Virus record (IMG/VR): IMGVR_UViG_3300030047_000110
Span: 1-26,584 of that record
Origin: a virus
Direction: 5' to 3' (one strand)
DNA: 26,584 nt
The translations under genes and the position numbers were made by a program. Positions 1 through 6,999 of the stretch are shown here, one piece after another. Each line of letters opens with the position of its first letter. Position 1 is the first letter of the stretch. The notes beneath the pieces were generated by a model. The model was not told the origin of the DNA. It did not search any database and was given only the letters and a program-made list of their open reading frames with translations.

Positions 1-146
1 CCAGGCTTACCCCTGTTACATCCGCCATAACTAGACTGTAAATCCTCACGGAATTTATCAAACTCCTCTTGTGTATTTACCGAACCTTCAACAACCCACA
101 TTCCCGGCGGGACTGCGAAGTTATTCAAGCTGTCGATCTGATACTG
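1..146. repeat. End overlap, left copy (matches 26439-26584)
   Basis: Bases 1-146 equal bases 26439-26584 except at 20 (A here, G at 26458). Because the repeat falls inside the portal coding sequence and the frame joins perfectly, it is best read as the closing overlap of a circular or circularly permuted assembly rather than a physical terminal repeat. Confidence 0.85.
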
Positions 147-851
147 ATATGCGCCAACAGCCAAGCTGAATGCGTGCTGGCAAGCCTCAGCATTACCGTA
201 ACCCACAATCGTTGAACCCGCACAGCGGTTGCGTATGTGCAAGATTTGATCCTGTTCAAAGCTCTGATACCTACGGCAACCATAAGGGCGATAGTCGTAC
301 TTAGTAATGCCAAACTCATTGGTCACTATGCTGATATACTCGGAGTCTAACGGGGTCAAACTGGTAAGCTGTCCCTGTGAGTCAACACCCTTCAAAACGT
401 AACAGTTACCAATCAAGCCTAGAGACTCAGAAATCACTTTAAAGAATTCCGTCTGTGACCAACCCGGAGCTGGATTTTTCATCAAGTCTAAGAAAGGGTG
501 CTCGTAAATTTCAACAAGTTGTTTCTTGCTGTTCCGTAGATTGATTTTCGCACTGGTGGCAATCTCCTTTTGGACTGACTTGGTAAGGACTCCGTGATTA
601 GTCATCATCTTACCGACTCTACCAGCATCAACGCTTGCGTAAAGGTGGTAAGGAATTGAGCTTAAAGCCGCACTGATTTTTTGATTTGCGGCAAATATAT
701 AGCCCTTATGCAATGCCATTAATTTTATGGGGTCGTTGGTAAGTTTCACCTTTTCTGGTAAATGTGGCGTAATGCTTGATACTGTTCCTGAATAAGAACT
801 AACCGCTTTTTCTACAATGTCTGTCTTCTTAAATCTTTTTAACCAATCCAT
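1..851 (-). CDS. HK97-type portal protein, N-terminal part (continues at the right end)
   Basis: The ATG at 851 follows AGAGGT by six bases. The frame stays open to base 1 and, when the window is circularised across the 146-bp end overlap, runs on without a break to the TAA at 25943, giving about 448 aa. The portal forms the dodecameric DNA gate at the head vertex and docks the terminase and the connectors. Visible features fit HK97-type portals: a start in MDWLKRF, a segment reading SSIPYHLY, and DLMKNPAPGWSQTEFFK followed by GLIGNCYVLK, the usual 'L...PN...T..ef...l...l.l.GNayv' pattern. It lies 16 bases downstream of the large terminase, the standard order. The base at 20 makes codon 278 Cys here but Arg in the right-end copy. 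Confidence 0.9.
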   Translation of the reverse strand, partial: MDWLKRFKKTDIVEKAVSSYSGTVSSITPHLPEKVKLTNDPIKLMALHKGYIFAANQKISAALSSIPYHLYASVDAGRVGKMMTNHGVLTKSVQKEIATSAKINLRNSKKQLVEIYEHPFLDLMKNPAPGWSQTEFFKVISESLGLIGNCYVLKGVDSQGQLTSLTPLDSEYISIVTNEFGITKYDYRPYGCRRYQSFEQDQILHIRNRCAGSTIVGYGNAEACQHAFSLAVGAYQYQIDSLNNFAVPPGMWVVEGSVNTQEEFDKFREDLQSSYGGCNRGKP

Positions 852-867
852 TTTTTACCTCTGTTAT

Positions 868-2202
868 TTAAAGTGTTCCGAAAAATAATCTGCTTACGTG
901 TTGTTTGTCTCTGCCTATATCTGCCAAGTGCCATACCGCATATCTACAGGCGTCTATCACGTCCCAATCACGGGTTTTATTTACCCTGCCTGTCTCTGAA
1001 TTTCTATGCGCCTGTTCTAGCTCTGAAATCAATATTTCGCAGCTTGGGTCTATAATTAATCTATCCTCTGACATAAGGGAATTAATCAACTCAATACTAG
1101 CTTCAATATTCTTCACAGAGTTAATGATTTTCCACTGTGCGTTTTCCGCTTCATTCTTAAAAACAGCATTAGCACTATCGTTTACAACATAACCCCCAAA
1201 ACCGCGATAAGGTTCAAGCCATTGCAAAGCTTCTCTGTGTGTCACTGCCTTTTTATTATGTTCTCCGAAAATGTAAATTCTACCGTCTTTGTCTTTTCCT
1301 GCGATTACAAATCCCGCATAGGCTCCACCTCCACCAAGGTCAACACTTGGTACAATTTCAGTACAGTAATCCAAGCTCATAAAGTCTCTGCATTTCTTGA
1401 CATGACGGGCTTTATCAAAGCGGTTAAAAACGCCGTCAGCGGTGTCTGTCCACTCACCTTTAAGCATTCTCTTTTTTGTATCATCATCAAGTGTTCCTAA
1501 TCTGTCCGTATATCCGTCTGGTAAATAAGGATTGGTGTCACTAGAAACGCAAATCATTTTGCGAGTTGCTACACGCTCTTGGACATAGTGTTTATATATC
1601 CAGTGTCCTTTATGTAGGGGATTTGTAGCACAATAAATCTTATTTCCTAACGGGTGTGGCATACGGGGTCTTATCATCGTTTCGCAATAAGCATCACGGC
1701 TAATCTGTGATAATTCTTCAATGAAACATGCGGCACAATTCAGAGATTTAATTTTGCTACTGTCAGCGACACCAAGACACAATATAACGCTTCCATTTGT
1801 GAGACTGATAATACCGTTTACTTTGTTGTCTGATTCAATTTCAGAAGGGAACAATAAAGGTTCGCGCCATTCTCCGGTTTTAGTGACTTCACCATATTTC
1901 AACAGTCTTACAGTTGACCTCTGCAAATCGGTGTAATTCTGTCTGATAAGAGCAACAGTCGTATTAGGCACTGCTACATATTCCAATAGCTTGACTAAAA
2001 GTGCCATTGATTTACCACTACCAGCGCCACCACTAAATAGAACCTCGTTATAACCCTTTTCACCCGATTCAACAAATTCTGTTTGTTTCGGGGTTAAGAT
2101 TATTTCTGTCTCAATATCACCGGCTCTTAAACGAGATTTTAGACCAGCCTGTAAAAGCTGTTCCTCGAGTTCAATTTGTTCAATCTCTGTGAGTTTTGCC
2201 AT
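868..2202 (-). CDS. terL: Terminase large subunit
   Basis: The 444-aa protein packages DNA into proheads and cuts it. The ATPase half has a Walker A (SGGAGSGKS, residues 57-65), a Walker B with catalytic glutamates (ACFIEEL, about 159-164) and a coupling motif ATNP (192-195). The RNase H-like nuclease half has acidic residues in SVDLGGGGAYAG (D288), VVNDSAN (D342) and DWDVIDACRYAVW (D414/D417). The length and motif order match Terminase_3/Terminase_6 family enzymes. No clear ribosome site precedes the ATG at 2202. The previous gene stops only six bases upstream, so translation is probably coupled. The packaging mode (cos or headful) cannot be read from the sequence. Confidence 0.95.
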   Translation of the reverse strand: MAKLTEIEQIELEEQLLQAGLKSRLRAGDIETEIILTPKQTEFVESGEKGYNEVLFSGGAGSGKSMALLVKLLEYVAVPNTTVALIRQNYTDLQRSTVRLLKYGEVTKTGEWREPLLFPSEIESDNKVNGIISLTNGSVILCLGVADSSKIKSLNCAACFIEELSQISRDAYCETMIRPRMPHPLGNKIYCATNPLHKGHWIYKHYVQERVATRKMICVSSDTNPYLPDGYTDRLGTLDDDTKKRMLKGEWTDTADGVFNRFDKARHVKKCRDFMSLDYCTEIVPSVDLGGGGAYAGFVIAGKDKDGRIYIFGEHNKKAVTHREALQWLEPYRGFGGYVVNDSANAVFKNEAENAQWKIINSVKNIEASIELINSLMSEDRLIIDPSCEILISELEQAHRNSETGRVNKTRDWDVIDACRYAVWHLADIGRDKQHVSRLFFGTL

Positions 2203-2208
2203 TAGTAA

Positions 2209-2433
2209 TTAAATATTGATTTTAGGTATTTCTATTTTTACAGGCTTATCGTATGTGTGTCTGATAGTCAGAATATGACGGGCATACACTTGACTTGCTC
2301 CGTTCGCTTTAAGCCAAGCTAAGGCACCTTGTAGCTGTGTCTTATCACCGTTACCAGTTGCAACAGCTTCAATAATGGCCATAGCAGATTCTGCTGTCAT
2401 ACCGTCTGATTTTACTTTCTTACTTGTTGCCAT
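2209..2433 (-). CDS. Small protein in the small-terminase position
   Basis: The ORF encodes 74 aa starting at an ATG with GAGG 9-12 bases upstream. It overlaps the preceding gene by 14 bases and ends six bases before the large terminase. The sequence is a helix-rich alanine/glycine protein (AMAIIEAVATGNGDKTQL, then ALAWLKANGASQVYARHI) with a basic N-terminus. Position suggests a DNA-recognition small terminase. However, I see no convincing helix-turn-helix and it is shorter than most TerS proteins, so this role is an inference from context only. Confidence 0.65.
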   Translation of the reverse strand: MATSKKVKSDGMTAESAMAIIEAVATGNGDKTQLQGALAWLKANGASQVYARHILTIRHTYDKPVKIEIPKINI

Positions 2434-2587
2434 AAATCTGCCTCTGTCTGTGATACATCACCGAGATTAGTATCCGCTGTGTGTCACTGCCTGTTTTATC
2501 CTCTTTTATCGCTTGTAAAAGGACTTGGTACATTTTGCGAGTCCGTGCCATTTTAATTATGTAATCAATTGTTTTTTGTGGGTCCAT
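2420..2587 (-). CDS. Small hypothetical protein (55 aa)
   Basis: I chose the ATG at 2585-2587 because AAGGAA lies just upstream; the longer open frame above it runs through the radical SAM gene and looks like shadow. The product starts MDPQKTIDYIIKMARTRK and is basic and helical. It overlaps the end of the radical SAM gene by 23 bases and the next gene by 14 bases, the tight packing typical of a real operon member. I do not recognise a family. Confidence 0.55.
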   Translation of the reverse strand: MDPQKTIDYIIKMARTRKMYQVLLQAIKEDKTGSDTQRILISVMYHRQRQIYGNK

Positions 2588-3416
2588 TTGATTCCTTATA
2601 TTTCCTAGCTTCTGTAAACAGGATATAGGGATTAGCCCACACCCTTTGAAACTGTCTCCATTCCCTGTTTGTCTCTCCTGTCTTGTCCCTCCAAAGCATC
2701 GCCATAGGATAGAACCCGGCATCAATCGTCTGGTGCATCCTGGCTAATGCCTGGGACATCGTATCTTTCGGCCAACCACAAAGGACATAAGCCCTGAGCG
2801 CGTGCGAATTCTCTTTATACCCCGCTTGTCTCAATAGCTTTCCTGCTTCAACCAACGGCTCTAAATCATCTTGGGTGTCATACGCAAAAAACATTTGCTG
2901 TGTCTTGATTTTCTTCAACTCTACTGCTTGCCATAGCTTTAATCTCTTTGCTTCTAAACCACCAGTAAACACCGGTTTGTTTTTCTGCCTCTCCAACATG
3001 CTTAACACAGATTTAATGTGATCGTCAGAACACGCTAATAAATTGTCATCTAGCACATTCCAACCATCAACAATCGGCAATTCCCTAACCGTGTCCCCTT
3101 CCCTCTTCCACACCGAACAGAACCAGCATTTATTAGGGCATCCCCTGCTTGTGATTGTGTAACCGTTTCCGATGTACTGACCGCTGATAAATGCCTCTGA
3201 CCTCTGTCCAGTTGCTGGTCCTCCAATTGACACAGGGGCAACTACTCGCCATTGATCCGCAAGAGACTCCGCTAAAGGTAAGTCCCATGAGAACGTGACT
3301 GAAATATCTATCCTGTCTGCAAAATCAGTCTTCTCTGGCCCAACGCCAATTCTTACTAACTCATCAATTGGGGTTGCTCTTGTCTTATGTGGAAATACTC
3401 TCAATATCTTTTCCAA
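2565..3416 (-). CDS. Phage radical SAM protein of unknown substrate
   Basis: The 283-aa protein carries the radical SAM cluster motif CPNKCWFC (C93, C97, C100, CxxxCxxC) that binds a [4Fe-4S] cluster and SAM. Flanking blocks (SIGGPA near 64-68, TITSRGC at 87-93, VLDDNLLACS near 121-130, FTGGLEAKRL) resemble a radical SAM group I recall from phages and prophages of anaerobes; its reaction is unknown to me. The start is a TTG at 3416 with AGAGGA eight bases upstream; the nearby ATG at 3423 is out of frame. It is the first gene of late block A, 77 bases below a copy of the conserved late-promoter motif, so it is probably expressed with the packaging genes. Confidence 0.85.
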   Translation of the reverse strand: MEKILRVFPHKTRATPIDELVRIGVGPEKTDFADRIDISVTFSWDLPLAESLADQWRVVAPVSIGGPATGQRSEAFISGQYIGNGYTITSRGCPNKCWFCSVWKREGDTVRELPIVDGWNVLDDNLLACSDDHIKSVLSMLERQKNKPVFTGGLEAKRLKLWQAVELKKIKTQQMFFAYDTQDDLEPLVEAGKLLRQAGYKENSHALRAYVLCGWPKDTMSQALARMHQTIDAGFYPMAMLWRDKTGETNREWRQFQRVWANPYILFTEARKYKESNGPTKNN

Positions 3417-3492
3417 TGGTCATCCTCTTGTTAAATGGAAAAGGCGTGATATACGGCAACAAAAGGACAAGCCCGCATAATCACACCTGTAA

Positions 3493-3505
3493 GATATATA
3501 GCGGC
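3493..3505 (-). promoter_or_regulatory. Conserved late-promoter motif, copy A
   Basis: On the minus strand this reads GCCGCTATATATC. The identical 13-mer occurs at 11101-11113 and 15804-15816 and nowhere else in the window. With copy B the identity extends to 17 bp (3490-3506 and 11098-11114). It lies 77 bases upstream of the radical SAM start and points into late block A. The TATATAT core without a shared -35 resembles extended -10 promoters such as the T4 late type. That it is a promoter is an inference. Confidence 0.6.
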
Positions 3506-3520
3506 TTAAGTATAATACAT

Positions 3521-3549
3521 TTGCTATTCTATATATTTAATTGAATATT
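3521..3549 (+). promoter_or_regulatory. Candidate sigma70-type promoter for the sigma-like genes
   Basis: TTGCTA at 3521-3526 and AATATT at 3544-3549 are separated by 17 bp, 55 bases before the first sigma-like gene. A perfect TATAAT at 3511-3516 is a competing -10 but lacks a recognisable -35. In this AT-rich sequence such matches are weak evidence. Confidence 0.3.
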
Positions 3550-3604
3550 CTAATTTAAGACATACGGATTTAATTAAGAATCCCCGTTTAACCGAGATAA
3601 CTTT

Positions 3605-4144
3605 ATGACAGATACAACAGATATAAATCACCTTTTGACGGATTATGACAAGGCGATTAAACAAATAGCTCTTAAAGTGGCAGGTAAGAACACCTCAATT
3701 CTTGCCGACCTAGAACAAGCTGGGAGAAACCACTTTTGTAAACTCATAAAAACCTATGACTCTAAAAAGGGCAGATTTTGGGCATATACCAGTAAAGCCC
3801 TTGAACGTAAAATGAGAGAGAGCCACGGCGGGTTAATTACTGTCAGTGATAACAGGCGCAAAAAGGTACAGGATTTTGACACCATCCCCGAACATGCAGA
3901 CAATCAGCTTTGGTGCAGTGACAAGGACGCTGATACAGCAGAGTCAGAGATTAATATGCAAAATATCCTGTCCAAAATAGAACTTGAAATAGAGTCAATG
4001 TCTGAGCCCAATAAAACCGCTTTTAAGTCTTACATTATCAGTCTCGAAAAGGGCCAAAAGGGACACCTTAAAAAGGATCAAAAGTTGATATGGGCGGGTC
4101 TGGTTCTAAAATATCGCAATGAGGTAATAGACCTATGGACTTAG
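3605..4144 (+). CDS. Sigma-70 region 2-like phage transcription factor (first of pair)
   Basis: The 179-aa protein has a block at residues about 31-80 that reads like sigma-70 region 2: DLEQAGRNHF, then LIKTYDSKKGRFWAYTSKAL and ERKMRE, matching the family pattern 'DLvQeG..gL..a...fD...G.fstYa...i...m'. A variable acidic stretch follows (about 87-115), then helices without an obvious region 4 helix-turn-helix. It is one of only three plus-strand genes. Its TAG overlaps the start of the next gene by 10 bases, so the two are co-translated. The expected role is to redirect host RNA polymerase to phage promoters; the three copies of the 13-bp motif are natural targets. The family match was made by eye. 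Confidence 0.65.
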   Translation: MTDTTDINHLLTDYDKAIKQIALKVAGKNTSILADLEQAGRNHFCKLIKTYDSKKGRFWAYTSKALERKMRESHGGLITVSDNRRKKVQDFDTIPEHADNQLWCSDKDADTAESEINMQNILSKIELEIESMSEPNKTAFKSYIISLEKGQKGHLKKDQKLIWAGLVLKYRNEVIDLWT

Positions 4145-4695
4145 GCATTGTATCCAATGTTGCTTTGCAATCGGGTATCCCCGACATAGCAACTCAAACC
4201 AACCTCTTGAATCAGTACGATGATAGGATCATTGCAAGGGTTAATCAGATTACTTACTGGAACGATAAAAGCGATTGTTACCAAATCGCCAGACTCGCAT
4301 TTTTAGAAGCCTGTCAGAAACACAATCCTAAATATGGAAGTCTTTGGACATTTGCCGGGTTAATCATTAATCAGAGGGTACGTAATTTTATGTACCACTA
4401 TTCGACATCGATAACTTGTCCTTGGGGTAAGACTGTTGAGACTAAATTATTACAGGATATCTTTGGCACAGAAGACAATGAGAAAAAAGAAGCAGAGAAG
4501 GTCATGGCGATTAAGAATCTGATAGACACGATGAAAGTTAGAACCTGTCTAATTAAAAACAGATACCAACGTCAAAAGGCATTGGAATATCTAAGCGGAA
4601 AAGACATTAACAACAGGCACCTCAGAATACGAGTAAGGAAAGCAATTCTAGCCGTCTGTGAAGACCTAAGACTTGATTACCTTTTGTTACTCTGA
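4135..4695 (+). CDS. Sigma-70 region 2-like phage transcription factor (second of pair)
   Basis: The 186-aa protein has a segment at residues 49-84 (YQIARLAFLEACQKHNPKYG, then SLWTFAGLIINQRV) that aligns without gaps to residues 37-72 of the preceding protein. Q, R, F, K, G and W coincide, and aromatics are conserved at the region 2.3 position. The two genes are probably diverged duplicates. A basic C-terminal stretch (about 140-170, ending RHLRIRVRKAI) could be a degenerate region 4 or a polymerase- or DNA-binding tail. GAGG lies 11 bases before the ATG at 4135. The gene end overlaps the convergent membrane-protein gene by 9 bases. It may be an alternative sigma or a co-activator of the first one. 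Confidence 0.55.
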   Translation: MDLGIVSNVALQSGIPDIATQTNLLNQYDDRIIARVNQITYWNDKSDCYQIARLAFLEACQKHNPKYGSLWTFAGLIINQRVRNFMYHYSTSITCPWGKTVETKLLQDIFGTEDNEKKEAEKVMAIKNLIDTMKVRTCLIKNRYQRQKALEYLSGKDINNRHLRIRVRKAILAVCEDLRLDYLLLL

Positions 4696-5103
4696 GTAGT
4701 CCTTAACCGTGTCCGCTGTGCTCTGTATAAATGTTGAAGCCTTATCGATCTGGTGTGTATAGATAGTAGCAAGACCTAAAAGCGTAATGACGATACCAAG
4801 GGTGATAATAACGGTTCTCATATCTGCAATAAGAGCCTTATAAAGTTGATTCATTAAACCCTGTGGGGCTTGGGGTACTTCTGTTTTTTTAGCTTCAAGT
4901 TCTGCTTCTTCTTTTATGTCTTCCTGCCTCAACATCAACAAGGTATATATACCCTTTGTGATTGTCTGGATGAGTGAGTTCAAAGAATCGTGTGCGGGGC
5001 AAGCGTTAGCTGGTCTAGGCGTATTCTGCGCCTTATCCTGAGCTCGTGTTAGTTCTTCCATTGCTTGACCGATAATCTTTATTAACTGTTCTTTCTCGCC
5101 CAT
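4687..5103 (-). CDS. Single-span membrane protein, possible lysis-related protein
   Basis: The ATG at 5103 is preferred over the longer frame (5136) because GAGAGG sits seven bases upstream. The 138-aa product has a charged, helical N-terminal half (EKEQLIKIIGQAMEELTRAQ), a glutamate/lysine-rich linker near 60-78, and one strong membrane segment at about 97-115 (VIITLGIVITLLGLATIY). About 20 residues follow it. It is the last gene of the tail operon, a common place for holins or spanins. One internal span with a long soluble N-terminus does not match a holin class I can name, so lysis is only a possibility. Confidence 0.7.
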   Translation of the reverse strand: MGEKEQLIKIIGQAMEELTRAQDKAQNTPRPANACPAHDSLNSLIQTITKGIYTLLMLRQEDIKEEAELEAKKTEVPQAPQGLMNQLYKALIADMRTVIITLGIVITLLGLATIYTHQIDKASTFIQSTADTVKDYSE

Positions 5104-5154
5104 ATAAACCTCTCTTCTAAAATGTTGTTGAATCAAAATATTATCTAGTTTTTG

Positions 5155-6180
5155 CTAGGCTTCGAAATCGTAATCGATTACCCACCACATACAGGAAATC
5201 ACAAGCCCTGCCTGTCTCATACCGCTTTCCCCTGTTCCACTGTTTTGGGCAGGGATACTTGACCAAGGCAGTTGATCTGCAAATCCCCAGTCTGTGATAG
5301 GACCCATTACCGGGACCGATTTTGAGGTTGCTGTCACGCCTGTAAAAACTTGATCAATAACGTAGTGACCTTCTATCCAGTTGGGATTTCCGAAATTGTA
5401 AAAATCGAAGGTGCTAAACAGGGTTGCCATGTTGGCATTATCTATCCTGTAAACCGTCGTTATAGTCTTAGGGTCTGCTGTCATGCCTGTAATGATTTCT
5501 GCGGGACTGTAGCAATACCAAACCGTTTGGTCTATTGGGGTTCCTGCCGTATTTTTGCTACGCCAGATTGCAAGCATAGGCTCAGCGGTACTATTTTCAA
5601 ATGCTGGAACGGACGGGATTAAGGTAGGATCTCCGTATGGCCCTGTGCTGTCGCCAATAGCAATTTTGCGCATATGGTCAATATCCCAAGAGGTGTGGGT
5701 TACAACCCTCGTTAAGGCTGAAAGGGCTATCTCCAAATCCTTGAAAAGCCAAGGCCCGGCTAGGTCTTTAGGTTGTATCTTGCCCTTGGTTGTCCAGTTG
5801 GAATAATCAGGCCATTCATCAACGGGAGTTTGTCCATTGGGCATTCTATGCCAACCGTGATTACCATTATGCCAGGGCAAGCCAGCAACTGACATAAAGG
5901 TTTCTGTGTTTGGAAAGGTTGAAATCAATACGCCGTCTGCAACCTTGTCCAAACCCGCATTGCAAAATCTTGTGCATAACGACTCGATCTCAGCTTGGCA
6001 GGTTTGAACAAAGTCGTAGACACTTACCCTGTCAGTGTCAAAGCTTGTGATATGCAACAACTCTTCAAGTGTGCAAGGGGCACCAACTGCCGCAATTCTC
6101 TTGTTTAATGCAACGGCGATTTCTTTGGCGATTGCTAGGTCTTGCCAACTGGTATCAACGGTTATAGGGCTAAAGCTCAT
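5155..6180 (-). CDS. Distal tail or tail-tip protein (unknown family)
   Basis: The 341-aa protein is rich in tryptophan and aromatic residues. It has a helical N-terminus (WQDLAIAKEIAVALNKRIAA) and a beta-rich remainder with no motif I recognise. Segments such as HNGNHGWHRMPNG and GNPNWIEGHYV suggest a globular, possibly carbohydrate-contacting fold, but that is only an impression. The start overlaps the upstream stop (TAATG at 6180), indicating coupled translation. It lies downstream of the tape measure with two smaller proteins, so it is most likely a tail-tip or adsorption protein. No lysozyme or amidase catalytic motif is visible. Confidence 0.7.
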   Translation of the reverse strand: MSFSPITVDTSWQDLAIAKEIAVALNKRIAAVGAPCTLEELLHITSFDTDRVSVYDFVQTCQAEIESLCTRFCNAGLDKVADGVLISTFPNTETFMSVAGLPWHNGNHGWHRMPNGQTPVDEWPDYSNWTTKGKIQPKDLAGPWLFKDLEIALSALTRVVTHTSWDIDHMRKIAIGDSTGPYGDPTLIPSVPAFENSTAEPMLAIWRSKNTAGTPIDQTVWYCYSPAEIITGMTADPKTITTVYRIDNANMATLFSTFDFYNFGNPNWIEGHYVIDQVFTGVTATSKSVPVMGPITDWGFADQLPWSSIPAQNSGTGESGMRQAGLVISCMWWVIDYDFEA

Positions 6181-6692
6181 TACACAAGGTATCCACGGTC
6201 GATTGATAATTTACCATCAGCACCAACACCAAGTAACAACTTGTCATCCTCTGTTTCAAACGCTCTAACCGTTGCTTTATCAACAGTCTTAACCAAGATG
6301 GTACAGGTAAAAATGCCTGAGTCTGTAATAATATTGTGGGTCACTTCCTCATATCCAAGAGGGATTGAGGGTATCTCTGATGTAGTAACGACAAGCTTGT
6401 GTTTATCACTGGAGTCAACGGTGATCCCCGTAACGATTGGTTGAGGATTTGTATAGGTTTGCTCGGTACTGGATATCGTGATGTCACTACCAGCAGGGCC
6501 GATATACCTGATAACAAAGCCCTTGCCGTTTAGCTGTAATGGCTTGTCGATTACAATATTGGTGCCGTCACCTCTGATCGTCTCAATGACATTGGCAGTT
6601 TTTTCGAGAGTATCGTGTAAAGGAATTTGACACAGAGGCACACCACGATTAAACCTCTTGAACCAACCGAATATATTTTCGCTGTATGACAT
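6180..6692 (-). CDS. Distal tail-region protein (170 aa, unknown)
   Basis: The 170-aa product begins MSYSENIFGWFKRFNRGV and is mostly beta-prone (alternating hydrophobic strands such as FVIRYIGPAGSDITISS). It ends in DKLLLGVGADGKLSIDRGYL, which resembles the repeats seen in phage fibre or baseplate proteins. The start lies three bases after the upstream stop with no separate ribosome site, so it depends on coupling. A structural role in the tail tip is inferred from order (tape measure, 100 aa, 170 aa, 341 aa). Confidence 0.7.
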   Translation of the reverse strand: MSYSENIFGWFKRFNRGVPLCQIPLHDTLEKTANVIETIRGDGTNIVIDKPLQLNGKGFVIRYIGPAGSDITISSTEQTYTNPQPIVTGITVDSSDKHKLVVTTSEIPSIPLGYEEVTHNIITDSGIFTCTILVKTVDKATVRAFETEDDKLLLGVGADGKLSIDRGYLV

Positions 6693-6695
6693 AGT

Positions 6696-6998
6696 TTAAG
6701 CCTCAACAGGTACTTGATACTCATAAATTTGGAAGACACTGACTTCGACTTCGTACATATGCCCACCAACCCAACGACATTGGGCATTGATACCAGCCAT
6801 AGGGTTATGCACTGCGGTTTGACAAGCTAATGCTGCGGTTTTGGTCATTCCGACATAAGCATATCTGCCCGTTGTTATGTCGTTTAGGATTTGACACCAT
6901 ACACCTTGTAGGGCGTGATATCCGATTGACACCGTGTAAGTAGTAAGGGGTTCATACTCTTGTTTGTTGGTGTCGCTATATTGTGTAATTAGAGCCAT
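6696..6998 (-). CDS. Small tail-region protein (100 aa)
   Basis: The start is the ATG at 6998, preceded by GGAGGG at a good distance; the longer frame to 7067 lies inside the tape measure gene and has no such site. The product (MALITQYSDTNKQEYEPLTT...) is compact and beta-rich, with two cysteines in AALACQTAVHNP and INAQCRW. It begins one base after the tape measure stop. I do not recognise the family; position suggests a distal tail component. Confidence 0.75.
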   Translation of the reverse strand: MALITQYSDTNKQEYEPLTTYTVSIGYHALQGVWCQILNDITTGRYAYVGMTKTAALACQTAVHNPMAGINAQCRWVGGHMYEVEVSVFQIYEYQVPVEA

Positions 6999-6999
6999 T

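Larger units (their letters stand above)
3417..3604. other. Divergent control region between late block A and the sigma-like genes
   Basis: This 188-bp AT-rich gap separates the minus-strand radical SAM gene from the plus-strand sigma-like pair. It holds one copy of the conserved late motif on the minus strand (3493-3505). On the plus strand it holds a perfect TATAAT at 3511-3516 with no good -35, and a second candidate (TTGCTA, 17 bp, AATATT, 3521-3549). No ORF is supported here. Confidence 0.6.

Noticed and set aside
1-146. Physical direct terminal repeats
   Set aside because: The repeat is within the portal gene and the frame closes exactly, which fits a circular or permuted assembly better.
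671-694. GCGGCAAATATATAG, resembling a scrambled late motif
   Set aside because: It is inside portal coding sequence with the order of the two halves reversed; probably chance.
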